DNA of 64,000 bases, taken from contig CM068384.1 in assembly GCA_034770075.1 (NCBI GenBank), forward strand, positions 102,731,613 to 102,795,612, in the 5' to 3' direction. A program made the position numbers and the translations under genes. Source of the DNA: Aralia elata (lineage: Eukaryota > Streptophyta > Magnoliopsida > Apiales > Araliaceae). The notes below the pieces were generated by a model. The model saw nothing but the letters and a program-made list of their open reading frames with translations, had not been told where the DNA came from and did no database searches. Shown here one piece after another: positions 21,604-34,100 of the stretch. The first letter of the stretch is position 1, and every line of letters begins with the position of its first letter.

Positions 21604-22159
21604 TAGGGGTGAGCATGGTGTGGTTTAAAGCTCAAACCACACCCGAAACCGCTTAGGTGTGGTTTGACAAATTCAAAACCGCACATGAAAACGCTTGTGA
21701 TTGGTGTGGTGCGGTGTAGTTTCATTTGGTGCGGTTTTGGTTCTAAAACCAATTGAAACAAGAAAATTTTATGCAAGACTTGTGTCTATTTAACCATCAA
21801 CATGATTGTAGGGAAAGTTTATACATTATGAACCCCTCAAGACTTGTGTCTATTTAACCATTAACATGATTCTGCAATTTACTAGTAGGAGAATTATTAG
21901 TAAGTCTACATTAATGGATCAAGCAATTTAAAGGAACAACACTAAGAATAATCATGTTTAAAGTAGTATTTTTCCCCTCTCTAGAAAGGTAAACATGTAT
22001 CAGTCAGAACATGTCCTCCCATTATTTCAATACAATGATATTTGCTTGAATATTTTAGCACGCACTGCAATACTGCGTGTTATCATAAATCTGCTAGACT
22101 AATTTGTCAAGTAGGATTTTAGAGCTTGAAGAACTGAACACGTCGTTTTGGACCTTTTG
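21604..22159. other. left arm of hAT element
   Basis: Terminal inverted repeat TAGGGGTGAGCATGG followed by clustered GTGTGGTTT, AAACCGC and GGTGCGGTTTTGG words (21620-21760), then AT-rich filler containing a repeated AGACTTGTGTCTATTTAACC (about 21776 and 21840). Non-coding. Confidence 0.85.
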
Positions 22160-23934
22160 TGTGACACCCCCAAATTCAGGTACCAATACCTCAAATTTGG
22201 TGCTCACGATAAAATACATCCATACGCCTATAAACAACATAAATCAACTAATGCGGAATAAATAAACATATGTTGTTCATTACAAAAAGGTTCACTACGG
22301 TCCCAAGGTCTATAACCTTAAATAAATACATCGCAGAATAAATTAATAATACAAAACTATTCCACGATTACATATCGGATAGTACATATAACTATCCCTT
22401 AAGCTTTCCTTTGCCTTTGCCCGCTTTGGAACTCTCCGGCTTAACTGCAATAGGTTCATGATATAGCAAGGGTGAGCAACTACTTTGCTCAGCAAGTTTA
22501 AAAGCAAGAATGAAGATATATCATGAATGAATAAGAATAATAGCTGCATAGATCAACAATTTATGAAACATTGATGAAATAGCTAAAATGACATAATCAA
22601 GGTTCAAATTAAACAATGAATAATGACTATTTACTGCTGAGTGGTCCAACCGACCATGAACTTTTGGCCAAAGAGTCGATCATTTGACTAACTCTTTTAA
22701 AAACCTGGCCCCGTCAGTTGTACTCGAGGGGATCAGCCTCTCGTACACCATGTATATGCATAACATTTAACTCTGACTGCATCGAATAACCGACACATTA
22801 TAATCCCCTAATAAGGGTTGCTCTCTCAGTCCAAGAATCCGCACCGACAATCGGTTTGGATAGCCTTTAAAATAATAACTTGTACGTGTCTAGCCGAAAC
22901 AAATAGCCGTAGACTATTTCCCTTAAACAGTTCGTGAATGAAGAACTTAAGTATTTCACAGTCCAACAACAGATAATGAATTCAAATGCACAAGGTGCGA
23001 ATATCAATAATTTATCCTTGATGTGGAATAATTAACAATAATCAATCCACTAACATAACTTGAAAGAAAATAACTCGATTTGAGTCATGAAACTTGCAAC
23101 AATATACAACCTGTGTAAACGATAGGAAACTTGCTCAATAACAACAATTGAGTAAGGCACTTGCAATAATATTAAAATGATTTCTCAATTAATAAACAAC
23201 TCTCACATTAATAAAAGTTGTACGGGTTAGGAAACTTGCCCAACACAAGGGTTAGACAAGGGATAGGGAAAACTTGCATTCAATATGTAGAAAGAATGAA
23301 GTTAGGGAACTTGCCCAACTCAAGGGTTAGACAAGCGTTAGGAAACTTGCCTGAAGCGCTGCTACAATATTACAACACACGCTCCTTAATAGCCTACACA
23401 ATTAGGTACATATTAACATAACAATTAGTTACATACCAGATACCAAATATTTATTTATACAACTCTATAATGTCCCATTCATATAAGAAACAAAATTTTA
23501 AACAAGGTTATGCCCACTAGTTACGGCGTTACGACGCTTGCACGTCTATACGCCCACCTTGCCTATTCGAATGCCCAAGCGACAAGCAATTGCGTACGCC
23601 TAACACGCCCATTCGATTTATCTAATACTCATTGATTCATACTAAGTATCATTATAATACAGAACAATCATGTTTTAGGACTTAGAACATTGTCTTATAT
23701 TGTTGGAAGCAACACACGTTGCACGCGCATTACCGATGCCCTCCGTTTGTACAACAATCCTAAAAACAGCAAATTTCAAAATTGTTCCAGGTAATAAATT
23801 TCAATTCTAATTAATTTATGTTGTAGTTCTATCTCTAAGCTTTCCGGATCATCTTGAATCGCCCTAATCCGAGTTCGTATGAGAAAGTTATGGTCATTTT
23901 AGTAAAAGGTGTTCATGTCGGAAATTTTGGATAC

Positions 23935-24080
23935 AGGCAGTCGGCGGGGCCTCGGTGAGAATCAGCGAGGCTGCGCCAATCAGGGCAGCGGGGCCTTGGT
24001 GAAGAGCAGCGAGGCTGCGCCAATGAGCAGCGGGCTTGGCAAGGCCTCGGTGAGGACCAGCGAGAGGCTGCGCCAAATGC
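23935..24080. repeat. GC-rich tandem repeats in T2 3' LTR
   Basis: Three to four units of CAGCGGGGCCTCGGTGA plus GCAGCGAGGCTGCGCCAA, about 35-50 bp each. Repeated at about 32902-33045 in the 5' LTR. Predicted peptides over it are not conserved proteins. Confidence 0.75.
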
Positions 24081-24291
24081 CCAGAATTTGCAGATTTGCC
24101 ACCTTTTGTGCAATCCGACCTTTCTTCACTCCAACCTCCATAACTTCTTCTATACACATTCATATTGGTCCGTTACGGACTCTATGGACTCCTAAGACAT
24201 AGTGCTACAACATATCAAAAATTTAGAGTTATTAATTAACATTAACATGGCCAAATCTTAGGCCAAAGTATCAACTCATGCTATATTTTCG

Positions 24292-24340
24292 TGTTCTTCG
24301 TGTTTCTTCGTGTTCTTCGTGTTCTTCGTGTTCTTTACGA
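24292..24340. repeat. TTCGTGTTC minisatellite in T2 3' LTR
   Basis: Five copies of the 9-mer TTCGTGTTC, one with an extra T. The 5' LTR copy (33254-33298) has no extra T. Confidence 0.85.
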
Positions 24341-25662
24341 AAATCATCACCAAATCTTTGTTTTAATCCCTTTTTACTCCATTCCAACTGGGTTAAACTC
24401 ATAACCCATGGAAGTACAACATCATAACAACAAACAAATCAAACAAACACGAAAATCATAGCTACAAGGTCCTCTAAATCGTCCAACAGTCCAAAGTCCA
24501 TGTTTTGTCCATTGTTCTTGCTCCATTAAGCCAAGGTACGGATTTCTTGCGTTTTTGTTCCACTTTGATGTTATTAATGTCTTATATAACCTCTTAACAA
24601 CATATACAAACATCCAACACAAACAAAAACAACAATAATCGCAGCAAAGATCATCCATGAGCTAAAAAGCTCCAAAACCTTCAAAACTCGAAAAATCTTC
24701 ACAAAATCAAATGAAATCAGTTTTGGTTGATGGTTTACCTCTACAAATCTCTTCTAGAGTTTAAGAAGACTGCTAGGCTTTGCTTTAAGTCCTTCTTGCT
24801 TGCTTTGGCTTCCTTCTCTTCTTCACCCGTGTACCACCTCTCTCTCTAGACTTCTTCTTCTTCCTTTTTCCGGCGAACTTCCGGCGACTTCTTCCCTTCT
24901 CCGGTGAGCTCCTCCTCTGCAGCACTCTCTCTCTCTCTCTCTCTAACAGCTGATGGTTTGGTTTGAATGGGATTGCAAGAGAGAATTCAAATGGTTTGAA
25001 TGGGAGTGAGAGTGGAGGAGTAAATTTAGGAATGGGTTAGGAGCTCTATGTGTTTGCCGGCAACTCACTCTCTCTCTCAATTCTAATTGGTCCAAAATTG
25101 GGGGTTGGTTCCCTCTTGGAGTAACAAGCCAAAATAAATACCCGAAAATACCAAAAATATATCCGAAAACTCCCACTTTTGTACCAAAACTGGTAAATAA
25201 CTCTACCCAAAATTAAAATGGGTATTACCATAAATATTAGGATGGGTAAAAATAATTATTATGGGATTTGTCCAAATATTCGGAACACCCATTTAATACA
25301 TTTCGGATACGGATAAAATCACGTATCAGCTCAAATAAAATTTCCGACACTTGGAAAAATTATTCGTACGCATACACGTATTTATGAAATTTATTAACAT
25401 CGAAAAAGACACACAAATATTATGGCGTGAATAGTGCCTCGGGAAACGTGCCCCGTGAATAGTGATTTAGCGACGCTAAGCGAAATCAATTATTCACTTA
25501 AACAAAACTATAACATGTAAAATTTCATACATTCACATAACCTAGATTGTCACACAACCTTTAAACACGTAACACAAATATAATATTAATAAAAATATAA
25601 CATAATCATTAATATTCAAAAATTTGAATTACAAGGAAATTTCAGAATTCTCGGTCGTTACA

Positions 25663-25675
25663 TCCTCCCCCCCTT
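25663..25675 (-). other. T2 polypurine tract
   Basis: Plus-strand TCCTCCCCCCCTT, that is AAGGGGGGGAGGA in element orientation, directly inside the 3' LTR. It matches the T1 PPT pattern. Confidence 0.88.
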
Positions 25676-25727
25676 ATAAGAATTCTGTCCCCAGAATTAC
25701 AGTCTAGGTACGGAAAAATTTACGGGT

Positions 25728-25931
25728 TCACTCAAAAAGATGCGGATAATTCTTCCTCATCCTCTCTTCTAGCTCCCACGTAGCTTCCTCAGCTGCGTGG
25801 TTCCTCCAAAGTACTTTGACCGAATGGATGACTTTATTTCTTAACGTCTGCTCTTTCCTATCTAATATCTGGACAGGAATCTCTTCATATGACAAGTCTT
25901 TCTCAACTTGAATTGGTTCATAGGATATCAC
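25728..25931 (-). pseudogene. T2 C-terminal chromodomain tail, out of frame
   Basis: About 67 codons in a frame shifted relative to gag-pol. It contains the chromodomain core (HSVKVLWRNHAAEEATWELE) and ends at the family's normal C-terminus (NYPHLFE, stop). In T1 the same segment is in frame with the preceding GPY region, so a one-base deletion near 25945 in T2 detached it. The truncated integrase would lose chromodomain targeting. Confidence 0.85.
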
Positions 25932-28900
25932 ATGCTTGTAGTCGGGTTATATGGCCGCAACACCGAAACGTGGAACACATTATGAATATGCTCAAGTTCA
26001 GGAGGTAGAGCTACCTCGTACGCCACTTCACCTACCCTCTTTAAAACTTCAAAGGGTCCTATGAACCTGGGACTCAATTTTCCCTTCTTTCCAAATCTGA
26101 TCTTCCCCTTCCAGGGAGATACTTTCAAAAATACAAAGCTCCCAACTTCAAAGTCTCGCTTCTGTCGATGCAAATCGGCGTATTTCTTCTGTCGATCCTG
26201 AGCCGCTACCAATCGAGCTCTTATCACTTTGACGACATCCACAGTCTGTTGCACCAATTCAGGTCCCAACAGTCTTCGTTCACCGACTTCGTCCCAACAC
26301 AGAGGTGTTCGGCACTTTCTTCCGTATAATGCTTCGTATGGCGGCATGCCAATACTCGCATGATAACTGTTATTATAGGCAAACTCCACCAATGGTAGAT
26401 GATCGTCCCAGCTGCCTTTCAAATCCATCACACATGCTCTAAGCATGTCCTCTAGCGTCTGAATCGTTCGTTCGCTTTGCCCATCCGTTTGAGGGTGATA
26501 TGCCGTACTCAACCTCAACTGAGTTCCCAATCTTTCTTGTAAGCTCTTCCAGAAATTGGACGTGAAGCGCGGATCTCTGTCAGATACAATAGATACCGGT
26601 ACTCCATGTCGTGACACAATCTCTTTCACATATAACTTTGCTAGCTGCTCCAGCCTGTACCTTATCTTGATCGGTAGAAAATGTGCAGATTTAGTTAAAC
26701 GGTCCACGATCACCCAGATCGCGTCGTAACCCTTCTGAGTTGGTGGAAGCCCCGTCACAAAATCCATCGTAATATGCTCCCACTTCCATTCCGGAATATC
26801 CAGCGGTTGTAGCAGTCCGCTCGGTTTCTGATGTTCTGCTTTTACCCTCTGACATGTCAAACATCGCCCAACACATTCCGCGACCTCCCTCTTCATGTTC
26901 GGCCACCAGAAATGTTGGCGCAAATCCTGATACATCTTGGTACTACCAGGGTGTATCGAATACTTTGTAGAATGAGCTTCTTGCAAAATCTCTTCTCTCA
27001 ACTCCGGAACCATCGGTATCCAGATCCTCCCTTCAAACCTTAGCAGTCCTGTGCCATCAATTTTGTACTTTAATTCCTCTTCTTCTGAGATTCGCTTCTT
27101 TATGGCGATACACTCATCATCCTTTTCTTGAGCCTCTTTTATCCTGTCTAATAAAGTCGGACTCGCCCCTACCACGAACAGTTTCTCGTCTGCATTCGTC
27201 GGATACTTGACCTCCAACTCTAGTCTTTCCATATCCTTGATCAGTTCCTCTTGAGCTGTCAACATCATCAACTTATCTCTGCCCTTCCTACTTAGAGCAT
27301 CGGCTACTACATTGGCCTTACCGGGATGGTACAGAATTTCACAATCGTAGTCCTTGATCAACTCCAACCATCGCCTCTGCCTCATGTTTAGTTCCTTTTG
27401 AGTGAATATATACTTTAGACTTTTGTGGTCTGTGTATATCTCACACTTCTCTCCATACAAATAGTGCCTCCAAATCTTCAGAGCAAACACTACTGCCGCT
27501 AGTTCCAGGTCATGAGTCGGATACCCCTTCTCATAGTCCTTCAGCTGTCGTGACGCATATGCAATGACCTTCCCATGCTGCATCAATACGCACCCAAGGC
27601 CTTTATGTGATGCATCACTGTACACCACAAATCCCCCTGTATCATCTGGTAAGGATAACACAGGTGCTTCACTGAGTTTCTTCTTCAACTCCAAGAAACT
27701 CTCTTCGCACTTATCCGTCCATACAAACTTTACAGTTTTCCTTGTCAAATTTTTCAACGGTGTCGCTATCTTTGAAAAATTCTGAATAAACCTCCGATAG
27801 TAACCCGCTAATCCCAAGAAACTTCGAACTTCTGTCGGCGTCCTTGGCTGCTTCCAGTTTATTACTGCTTCTACCTTGGCAGGATCCACTGACACACCAT
27901 CCTTGTCAATTACATGCCCCAAAAACTGCACTCTCTGTAGCCAAAATTCACACTTGGAAAACTTTGCATACAACTTCTCCCTCCTCAGCGTTTCTAGGGC
28001 GATCCTCAAATGCTCGACATGTTCCTCCTCCGTCTTCGAGTAGACTAAAATGTCATCTATGAAAACGACAACAAATTTATCTAGGTATTGCTTGAATACT
28101 CTGTTCATCATGTCCATAAATGCTGCTGGCGCGTTCGTCAGCCCAAACGACATCACCAAAAACTCAAAGTGTCCATATCGAGTTCTGAATGCTGTCTTTG
28201 GAATATCCTCCTGCCTCACCTTCAGTTGGTGGTATCCCGTCCTCAAGTCAATCTTCGAGAAGTATTTCGCTCCCTTCAATTGATCGAACAAATCATCAAT
28301 CCTGGGCAATGGATACTTGTTCTTAATCGTGACTTTATTCAACTCCCGATAGTCAATGCAAAGCCTAAGCGACCCATCTTTCTTCTTTACAAACAGTACT
28401 GGCACTCCCCACGGAGATACACTCGGACGAATATATCCTTTATCTAGCAGCTCCTGCAGTTGAACCATCAGTTCTTTCATCTCTACCGGTGCCATCCTAT
28501 ACGGTGCCTTTGAGATCGGTGCGGTTCCCGGTACTAAGTCGATCACAAATTCCACTTCTCTATCCGGCGGCAACCCCGGTATCTCATCTGGGAAAACATC
28601 TGGGAATTCCCTTACTACAGGTATCTGACCCAGTTCACCCTCTACTCTTCGGGTATCAACCACGTGAGCCAAATAACCTATACAACCTTTCCGTAGCAAT
28701 TTCTTTGCTTGCATCATCGTCAGACAACAAGATTGTCTCGGCGATTTACTACCGTAAAATACGACCTTCGACTTATTCGGAGTCTTTAGGTGTATACTTT
28801 TCTTCTGACAATCAATCATAGCCCCGTGACTAGACAACCAATCCATCCCAAGAATTACATCAAATTCTCCTAGCCGTATCGGAATCAAATCTACGCTCAA

Positions 28901-30238
28901 TTTATACCCGTTTATCTCAGCACAACAATTTCTATGAATATGTTCTACAAGAATAACTTCCTTATTAGCTACTTCCACATTCATTGGATTCTCTAATTCC
29001 TCACGAGGTAAGTTTAGCCGTTTAGCAAACTCATCCGACACAAATGAACAGGTAGCTCCCGAATCAAATAATACATATGCATTAATATTGTTGATTGAAA
29101 TAATACCTGACACCACATCCTTTGATTCCATCGCATCCTGCACTGTCATGTTGAAGGTGCGTGCCACTGGTCTGTTCTGCTGTGTTGGTCCTCCGATAGT
29201 CAGCTTACTATTGTTCCCTTGGTTAGCACTGCCTGCATCACTCTTTCTCTTTGGGCAATCCTTCTTCTGATGATCTGAAGCGCCACAAGAAAAACAACTT
29301 CCTGCCTTCGCCTTTGGGCATTGTGGGGAAAGGTGCCCCGGTTGACCACAGTTGAAACAAACTCCTTTTCCTTTCATGCATTCTCCAAAGTGATTCCTTC
29401 CACATTTCTCGCATTTATTACCCTTCTTTGCATCCCCTCCGGATTTGCTTCCTGTCATCTGGCTGTCGTTCCATTTTCTCTTATTTGGGTTACTTCCCCC
29501 GCTGCTACCTTCCTTATGACCATCATAACTCTTTTTCTTTTTCTGATCTTGGTTGTGCCTTGCCAAAGCTTCATTTCCTCCCTCAGCAATGATTGCTTTC
29601 TCGAGTAACGTAGAAAATGTGTTAATCTGCAAAACCGCAACCTTACTATACACCCAAGGTTTCAGTCCTTGTTCAAATCTCTTCGCCCGCCTAGCTTCGG
29701 TGTCCACCTGATGTGGAGCAAACCTAGCTAACTCGTTAAATTTTGCGGCATACTCCGCAACTGACATGCTTCCATGCTTTAGTTCCAGGAACTTTATCTC
29801 CATGCTTGCCTGCATGCTCGTTGGAAAGTAATTTTCGAAAAACAGCTCCTTGAAACGAGCCCATGCAATCGTGCCTTCCCCCGCTCGACCTTTGTTCGCC
29901 TTCCACCAGTAATTTGCCTCACCCTTCATCATGAAAGTGGCAAACGAAGTCATCTGTTCTTCGGCCACCCTTGCGACCTCAAAAACTTTCTCCATTTCTT
30001 CTACCCACGTCTGGGCTTCAATCGGATCCGTAGTCCCACGAAATTCCGGTGGTCCTACTAATTTGAAGTCCTTAAAGTTCGCCATGTGACTTCCTGGCTG
30101 ATCAACTGCAGCGGCCTGTCTGCCCTGCATTGCTTCTGCTAATAAGTTAACAAAAGTCCTCATAGGGTCTTCCTGACCCCCCTCGTTATTCACCGACTCT
30201 TCCACCCTTTGGTTACGCGGTCGTCCTCTTGGTGCCAT
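25928..30238 (-). CDS. T2 gag-pol polyprotein (chromovirus)
   Basis: One ORF of 1436 codons from MAPRGRPRNQRVEE, chosen over a start 7 codons upstream because T1 gag starts at the equivalent Met. Positions counted from the upstream Met: Gag domain about 60-215 (MKGEANYWWKA, MSVAEYAAKFNELARF); zinc knuckles CFNCGQPGH (301-309) and CFSCGASDH (322-330); aspartic protease DSGAT (399-403); RT 610-790 with LRTGYHQLKV and FIDDILVYS (DD at 735-736); RNase H with VYSDASHKG (about 879) and TDHKSLKYI; integrase HHCC finger (H1096, H1103, C1133, C1136) and DDE triad in TMDFV (D1166), VSDRDP (D1227) and GQSER (E1263); then the GPY-type region FIGPFEVL. No internal stops. A one-base deletion near 25945 ends the frame after SVLRPYN, before the chromodomain. 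Catalytic residues all look intact, so apart from the tail it could be functional. Confidence 0.95.
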   Translation of the reverse strand: MAPRGRPRNQRVEESVNNEGGQEDPMRTFVNLLAEAMQGRQAAAVDQPGSHMANFKDFKLVGPPEFRGTTDPIEAQTWVEEMEKVFEVARVAEEQMTSFATFMMKGEANYWWKANKGRAGEGTIAWARFKELFFENYFPTSMQASMEIKFLELKHGSMSVAEYAAKFNELARFAPHQVDTEARRAKRFEQGLKPWVYSKVAVLQINTFSTLLEKAIIAEGGNEALARHNQDQKKKKSYDGHKEGSSGGSNPNKRKWNDSQMTGSKSGGDAKKGNKCEKCGRNHFGECMKGKGVCFNCGQPGHLSPQCPKAKAGSCFSCGASDHQKKDCPKRKSDAGSANQGNNSKLTIGGPTQQNRPVARTFNMTVQDAMESKDVVSGIISINNINAYVLFDSGATCSFVSDEFAKRLNLPREELENPMNVEVANKEVILVEHIHRNCCAEINGYKLSVDLIPIRLGEFDVILGMDWLSSHGAMIDCQKKSIHLKTPNKSKVVFYGSKSPRQSCCLTMMQAKKLLRKGCIGYLAHVVDTRRVEGELGQIPVVREFPDVFPDEIPGLPPDREVEFVIDLVPGTAPISKAPYRMAPVEMKELMVQLQELLDKGYIRPSVSPWGVPVLFVKKKDGSLRLCIDYRELNKVTIKNKYPLPRIDDLFDQLKGAKYFSKIDLRTGYHQLKVRQEDIPKTAFRTRYGHFEFLVMSFGLTNAPAAFMDMMNRVFKQYLDKFVVVFIDDILVYSKTEEEHVEHLRIALETLRREKLYAKFSKCEFWLQRVQFLGHVIDKDGVSVDPAKVEAVINWKQPRTPTEVRSFLGLAGYYRRFIQNFSKIATPLKNLTRKTVKFVWTDKCEESFLELKKKLSEAPVLSLPDDTGGFVVYSDASHKGLGCVLMQHGKVIAYASRQLKDYEKGYPTHDLELAAVVFALKIWRHYLYGEKCEIYTDHKSLKYIFTQKELNMRQRRWLELIKDYDCEILYHPGKANVVADALSRKGRDKLMMLTAQEELIKDMERLELEVKYPTNADEKLFVVGASPTLLDRIKEAQEKDDECIAIKKRISEEEELKYKIDGTGLLRFEGRIWIPMVPELREEILQEAHSTKYSIHPGSTKMYQDLRQHFWWPNMKREVAECVGRCLTCQRVKAEHQKPSGLLQPLDIPEWKWEHITMDFVTGLPPTQKGYDAIWVIVDRLTKSAHFLPIKIRYRLEQLAKLYVKEIVSRHGVPVSIVSDRDPRFTSNFWKSLQERLGTQLRLSTAYHPQTDGQSERTIQTLEDMLRACVMDLKGSWDDHLPLVEFAYNNSYHASIGMPPYEALYGRKCRTPLCWDEVGERRLLGPELVQQTVDVVKVIRARLVAAQDRQKKYADLHRQKRDFEVGSFVFLKVSPWKGKIRFGKKGKLSPRFIGPFEVLKRVGEVAYEVALPPELEHIHNVFHVSVLRPYNPTTSM

Positions 30239-31116
30239 GATCTGTTTAATAGAAAACACTTAACGTTATAATCCCGTCACACCTTGTACGCATCTATTCT
30301 AGAGCGACAATAAAGCAGCACACGTAACACAAACGTTTATACCCATGTGCTAACAGTTAAAACATCACACATGATTACTCTATAGCATATCGCTATAAAT
30401 GACATCATCCATCCCTTCACACCACAAAAAGGTGGGGATTTACTACTAACAACCACCCCGAACATATACTAATGTTGAGGTTTACAAATACATATCACAT
30501 ACTGATAGGTTTATAAACAAAATAGTCTAACCAAGCATACTGCGTTCCACAACGCTAACATACTCCACCTGCCCTAACTGGGTCATCAACTCTCAACTCA
30601 AGGTGAGATGAGTCTGTCCCTTCTCAACTGGATGATGGTGCACACCATCCATCCACCTACTGCTCGCCATGTTAAATGCATAGCCAATTTTATTCATCCT
30701 TCTCTAACTAGGTTCGCCGAGTCTCCATCTCTACCTGTAGACTCGCTCCCCATTGCTCCGACTGCTCTAGTCTACTACTCAACTCTATATCTCTCGCCAA
30801 GAGGTGATGTAAGAAGGTACTTAACTAAATAGGAGCCCCCTGCCCCAACTCGACTGGCTAAACTCAGGCATCCTACAGCCACAACAAAGACATCATAGAC
30901 AATCCACACAAATAGTACCATAACAAAATACATTCATTGATGGGATGAATTTATATTTCATTATGTACAAACTCGGCTCGATGAATTTCCATAATTCACC
31001 TCCGAACACAACTCAACTCAATGGATCTCCTCGACCCATCACCTAGCGTACTCAATACGAGTTTAATACTAAGGTTATAACCTAGGTTTCGCAAATCCTA
31101 AAGTTTATAACCTAAA
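30239..31116 (-). other. T2 leader with possible remnant of the extra ORF
   Basis: The PBS-gag spacer is about 0.88 kb, against 1.44 kb in T1. The 265-codon coiled-coil ORF of T1 is absent. A short minus-strand frame near 30715-30805 reads LARDIELSSRLEQSEQ, coiled-coil-like and possibly a leftover. Otherwise non-coding. Confidence 0.5.
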
Positions 31117-31128
31117 GCTCTGATACCA
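31117..31128 (-). other. T2 primer-binding site
   Basis: Plus-strand GCTCTGATACCA is TGGTATCAGAGC in element orientation, complementary to initiator Met-tRNA, 3 bp inside the 5' LTR. Confidence 0.93.
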
Positions 31129-31131
31129 ACC

Positions 31132-34100
31132 TGTGACACCCCCAAATTCAGGTACCAATACCTCAAATTTGGTGCTCACGATAAAATACATCCATACGCC
31201 TCTAAACAACATAAATCAACTAATGCGGAATAAATAAACATATGTTGTTCATTACAAAAAGGTTCACTACGGTCCCAAGGTCTATAACCTTAAATAAATA
31301 CATCGCAGAATAAATTAATAATACAAAACTATTCCACGATTACATATCGGATAGTACATATAACTATCCCTTAAGCTTTCCTTTGCCTTTGCCCGCTTTG
31401 GAACTCTCCGGCTTAACTGCAATAGGTTCATGATATAGCAAGGGTGAGCAACTACTTTGCTCAGCAAGTTTAAAAGCAAGAATGAAGATATATCATGAAT
31501 GAATAAGAATAATAGCTGCATAGATCAACAATTTATGAACATTGATGAAATAGCTAAAATGACATAATCAAGGTTCAAATTAAACAATGAATAATGACTA
31601 TTTACTGCTGAGTGGTCCAACCGACCATGAACTTTTGGCCAAAGAGTCGATCATTTGACTAACTCTTTTAAAACCTGGCCCCGTCAGTTGTACTCGAGGG
31701 GATCAGCCTCTCGTACACCATGTATATGCATAACATTTAACTCTGACTGCATCGAATAACCGACACATTATAATCCCCTAATAAGGGTTGCTCTCTCAGT
31801 CCAAGAATCCGCACCGACAATCGGTTTGGATAGCCTTTAAAATAATAACTTGTACGTGTCTAGCCGAAACAAATAGCGTAGACTATTTCCCTTAAACAGT
31901 TCGTGAATGAAGAACTTAAGTATTTCACAGTCCAACAACAGATAATGAATTCAAATGCACAAGGTGCGAATATCAATAATTTATCCTTGATGTGGAATAA
32001 TTAACAATAATCAATCCACTAACATAACTTGAAAGAAATAACTCGATTTGAGTCATGAAACTTGCAACAATATACAACCTGTGTAAACGATAGGAAACTT
32101 GCTCAATAACAACAATTGAGTAAGGCACTTGCAATAATATAAAATGATTTCTCAATTAATAAACAACTCGCACAATAATAAAAGTTGTACGGGTTAGGAA
32201 ACTTGCCCAACACAAGGGTTAGACAAGGGATAGGGAAAACTTGCATTCAATATGTAGAAAGAATGAAGTTAGGGAACTTGCCCAACTCAAGGGTTAGACA
32301 AGCGTTAGGAAACTTGCCTGAAGCGCTGCTACAATATTACAACACACGCTCCTTAATAGCCTACACAATTAGGTACATATTAACATAACAATTAGTTACA
32401 TACCAGATACCAAATATTTATTTATACAACTCTATAATGTCCCATTCATATAAGAAACAAAATTTTAAACAAGGTTATGCCCACTAGTTACGGCGTTACG
32501 ACGCTTGCACGTCTATACGCCCACCTTGCCTATTCGAATGCCCAAGCGACAAGCAATTGCGTACGCCTAACACGCCCATTCGATTTATCTAATACTCATT
32601 GATTCATACTAAGTATCATTATAATACAGAACAATCATGTTTTAGGACTTAGAACATTGTCTTATATTGTTGGAAGCAACACACGTTGCACGCGCATTAC
32701 CGATGCCCTCCGTTTGTACAACAATCCTAAAAACAGCAAATTTCAAAATTGTTCCAGGTAATAAATTTCAATTCTAATTAATTTATGTTGTAGTTCTATC
32801 TCTAAGCTTTCCGGATCATCTTGAATCGCCCTAATCCGAGTTCGTATGAGAAAGTTATGGTCATTTTAGTAAAAGGTGTTCATGTCGGAAATTTTGGATA
32901 CAGGCAGTCGGCGGGGCCTCGGTGAGAATCAGCGAGGCTGCGCCAATCAGGGCAGCGGGGCCTTGGTGAAGAGCAGCGAGGCTGCGCCAATGAGCAGCGG
33001 GCTTGGCAAGGCCTCGGTGAGGACCAGCGAGGCTGCGCCAAATGCCCAGAATTTGCAGATTTGCCACCTTTGTGCAATCCGACCTTTCTTCACTCCAACC
33101 TCCATAACTTCTTCTATACACATTCAAATTGGTCCGTTACGGACTCTATGGACTCCTAAGACATAGGGCTACAACATATCAAAAATTTAGAGTTATTAAT
33201 TAACATTAACATGGCCAAATCTTAGGCCAAAGTATCAACTCATGCTATATTTTCGTGTTCTTCGTGTTCTTCGTGTTCTTCGTGTTCTTCGTGTTCTTTA
33301 CGAAAATCATCACCAAATCTTTGTTTTAATCCCTTTTTACTCCATTCCAACTGGGTTAAACTCATAACCCATGGAAGTACAACATCATAACAACAAACAA
33401 ATCAAACAAACACGAAATCATAGCTACAAGGTCCTCTAAATCGTCCAACAGTCCAAAGTCCATGTTTTGTCCATTGTTCTTGCTCCATTAAGCCAAGGTA
33501 CGGATTTCTTGCGTTTTTGTTCCACTTTGATGTTATTAATGTCTTATATAACCTCTTAACAACATATACAAACATCCAACACAAACAAAAACAACAATAA
33601 TCGCAGCAAAGATCATCCATGAGCTAAAAAGCTCCAAAACCTTCAAAACTCGAAAATCTTCACAAAATCAAATGAAATCAGTTTTGGTTGATGGTTTACC
33701 TCTACAAATCTCTTCTAGAGTTTAAGAAGACTGCTAGGCTTTGCTTTAAGTCCTTCTTGCTTGCTTTGGCTTCCTTCTCTTCTTCACCCGTGTACCACCT
33801 CTCTCTCTAGACTTCTTCTTCTTCCTTTTTCCGGCGAACTTCCGGCGACTTCTTCCCTTCTCCGGTGAGCTCCTCCTCTGCAGCACTCTCTCTCTCTCTC
33901 TCTCTCTAACAGCTGATGGTTTGGTTTGAATGGGATTGCAAGAGAGAATTCAAATGGTTTGAATGGGAGTGAGAGTGGAGGAGTAAATTTAGGAATGGGT
34001 TAGGAGCTCTATGTGTTTGCCGGCAACTCACTCTCTCTCTCAATTCTAATTGGTCCAAAATTGGGGGTTGGTTCCCTCTTGGAGTAACAAGCCAAAATAA

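Larger units (their letters stand above)
22160..25662 (-). repeat. T2 3' LTR
   Basis: 3503 bp, TGTGACACCC to GTCGTTACA on the plus strand, next to the PPT. It contains about 35-bp GC-rich tandem units (23935-24080), a TTCGTGTTC array, a (TC)n run near 24925 and the conserved module (22395-23350). Near-identical to 31132-34620. Confidence 0.95.

Noticed and set aside
22343..24658. Repeated small ORFs in both T2 LTRs (for example at 22343-22549 and 31315-31521)
   Set aside because: They differ by LTR indels, have no domain, and the longest follow GC-rich tandem repeats; only the Lys-rich frame was kept, as a finding.
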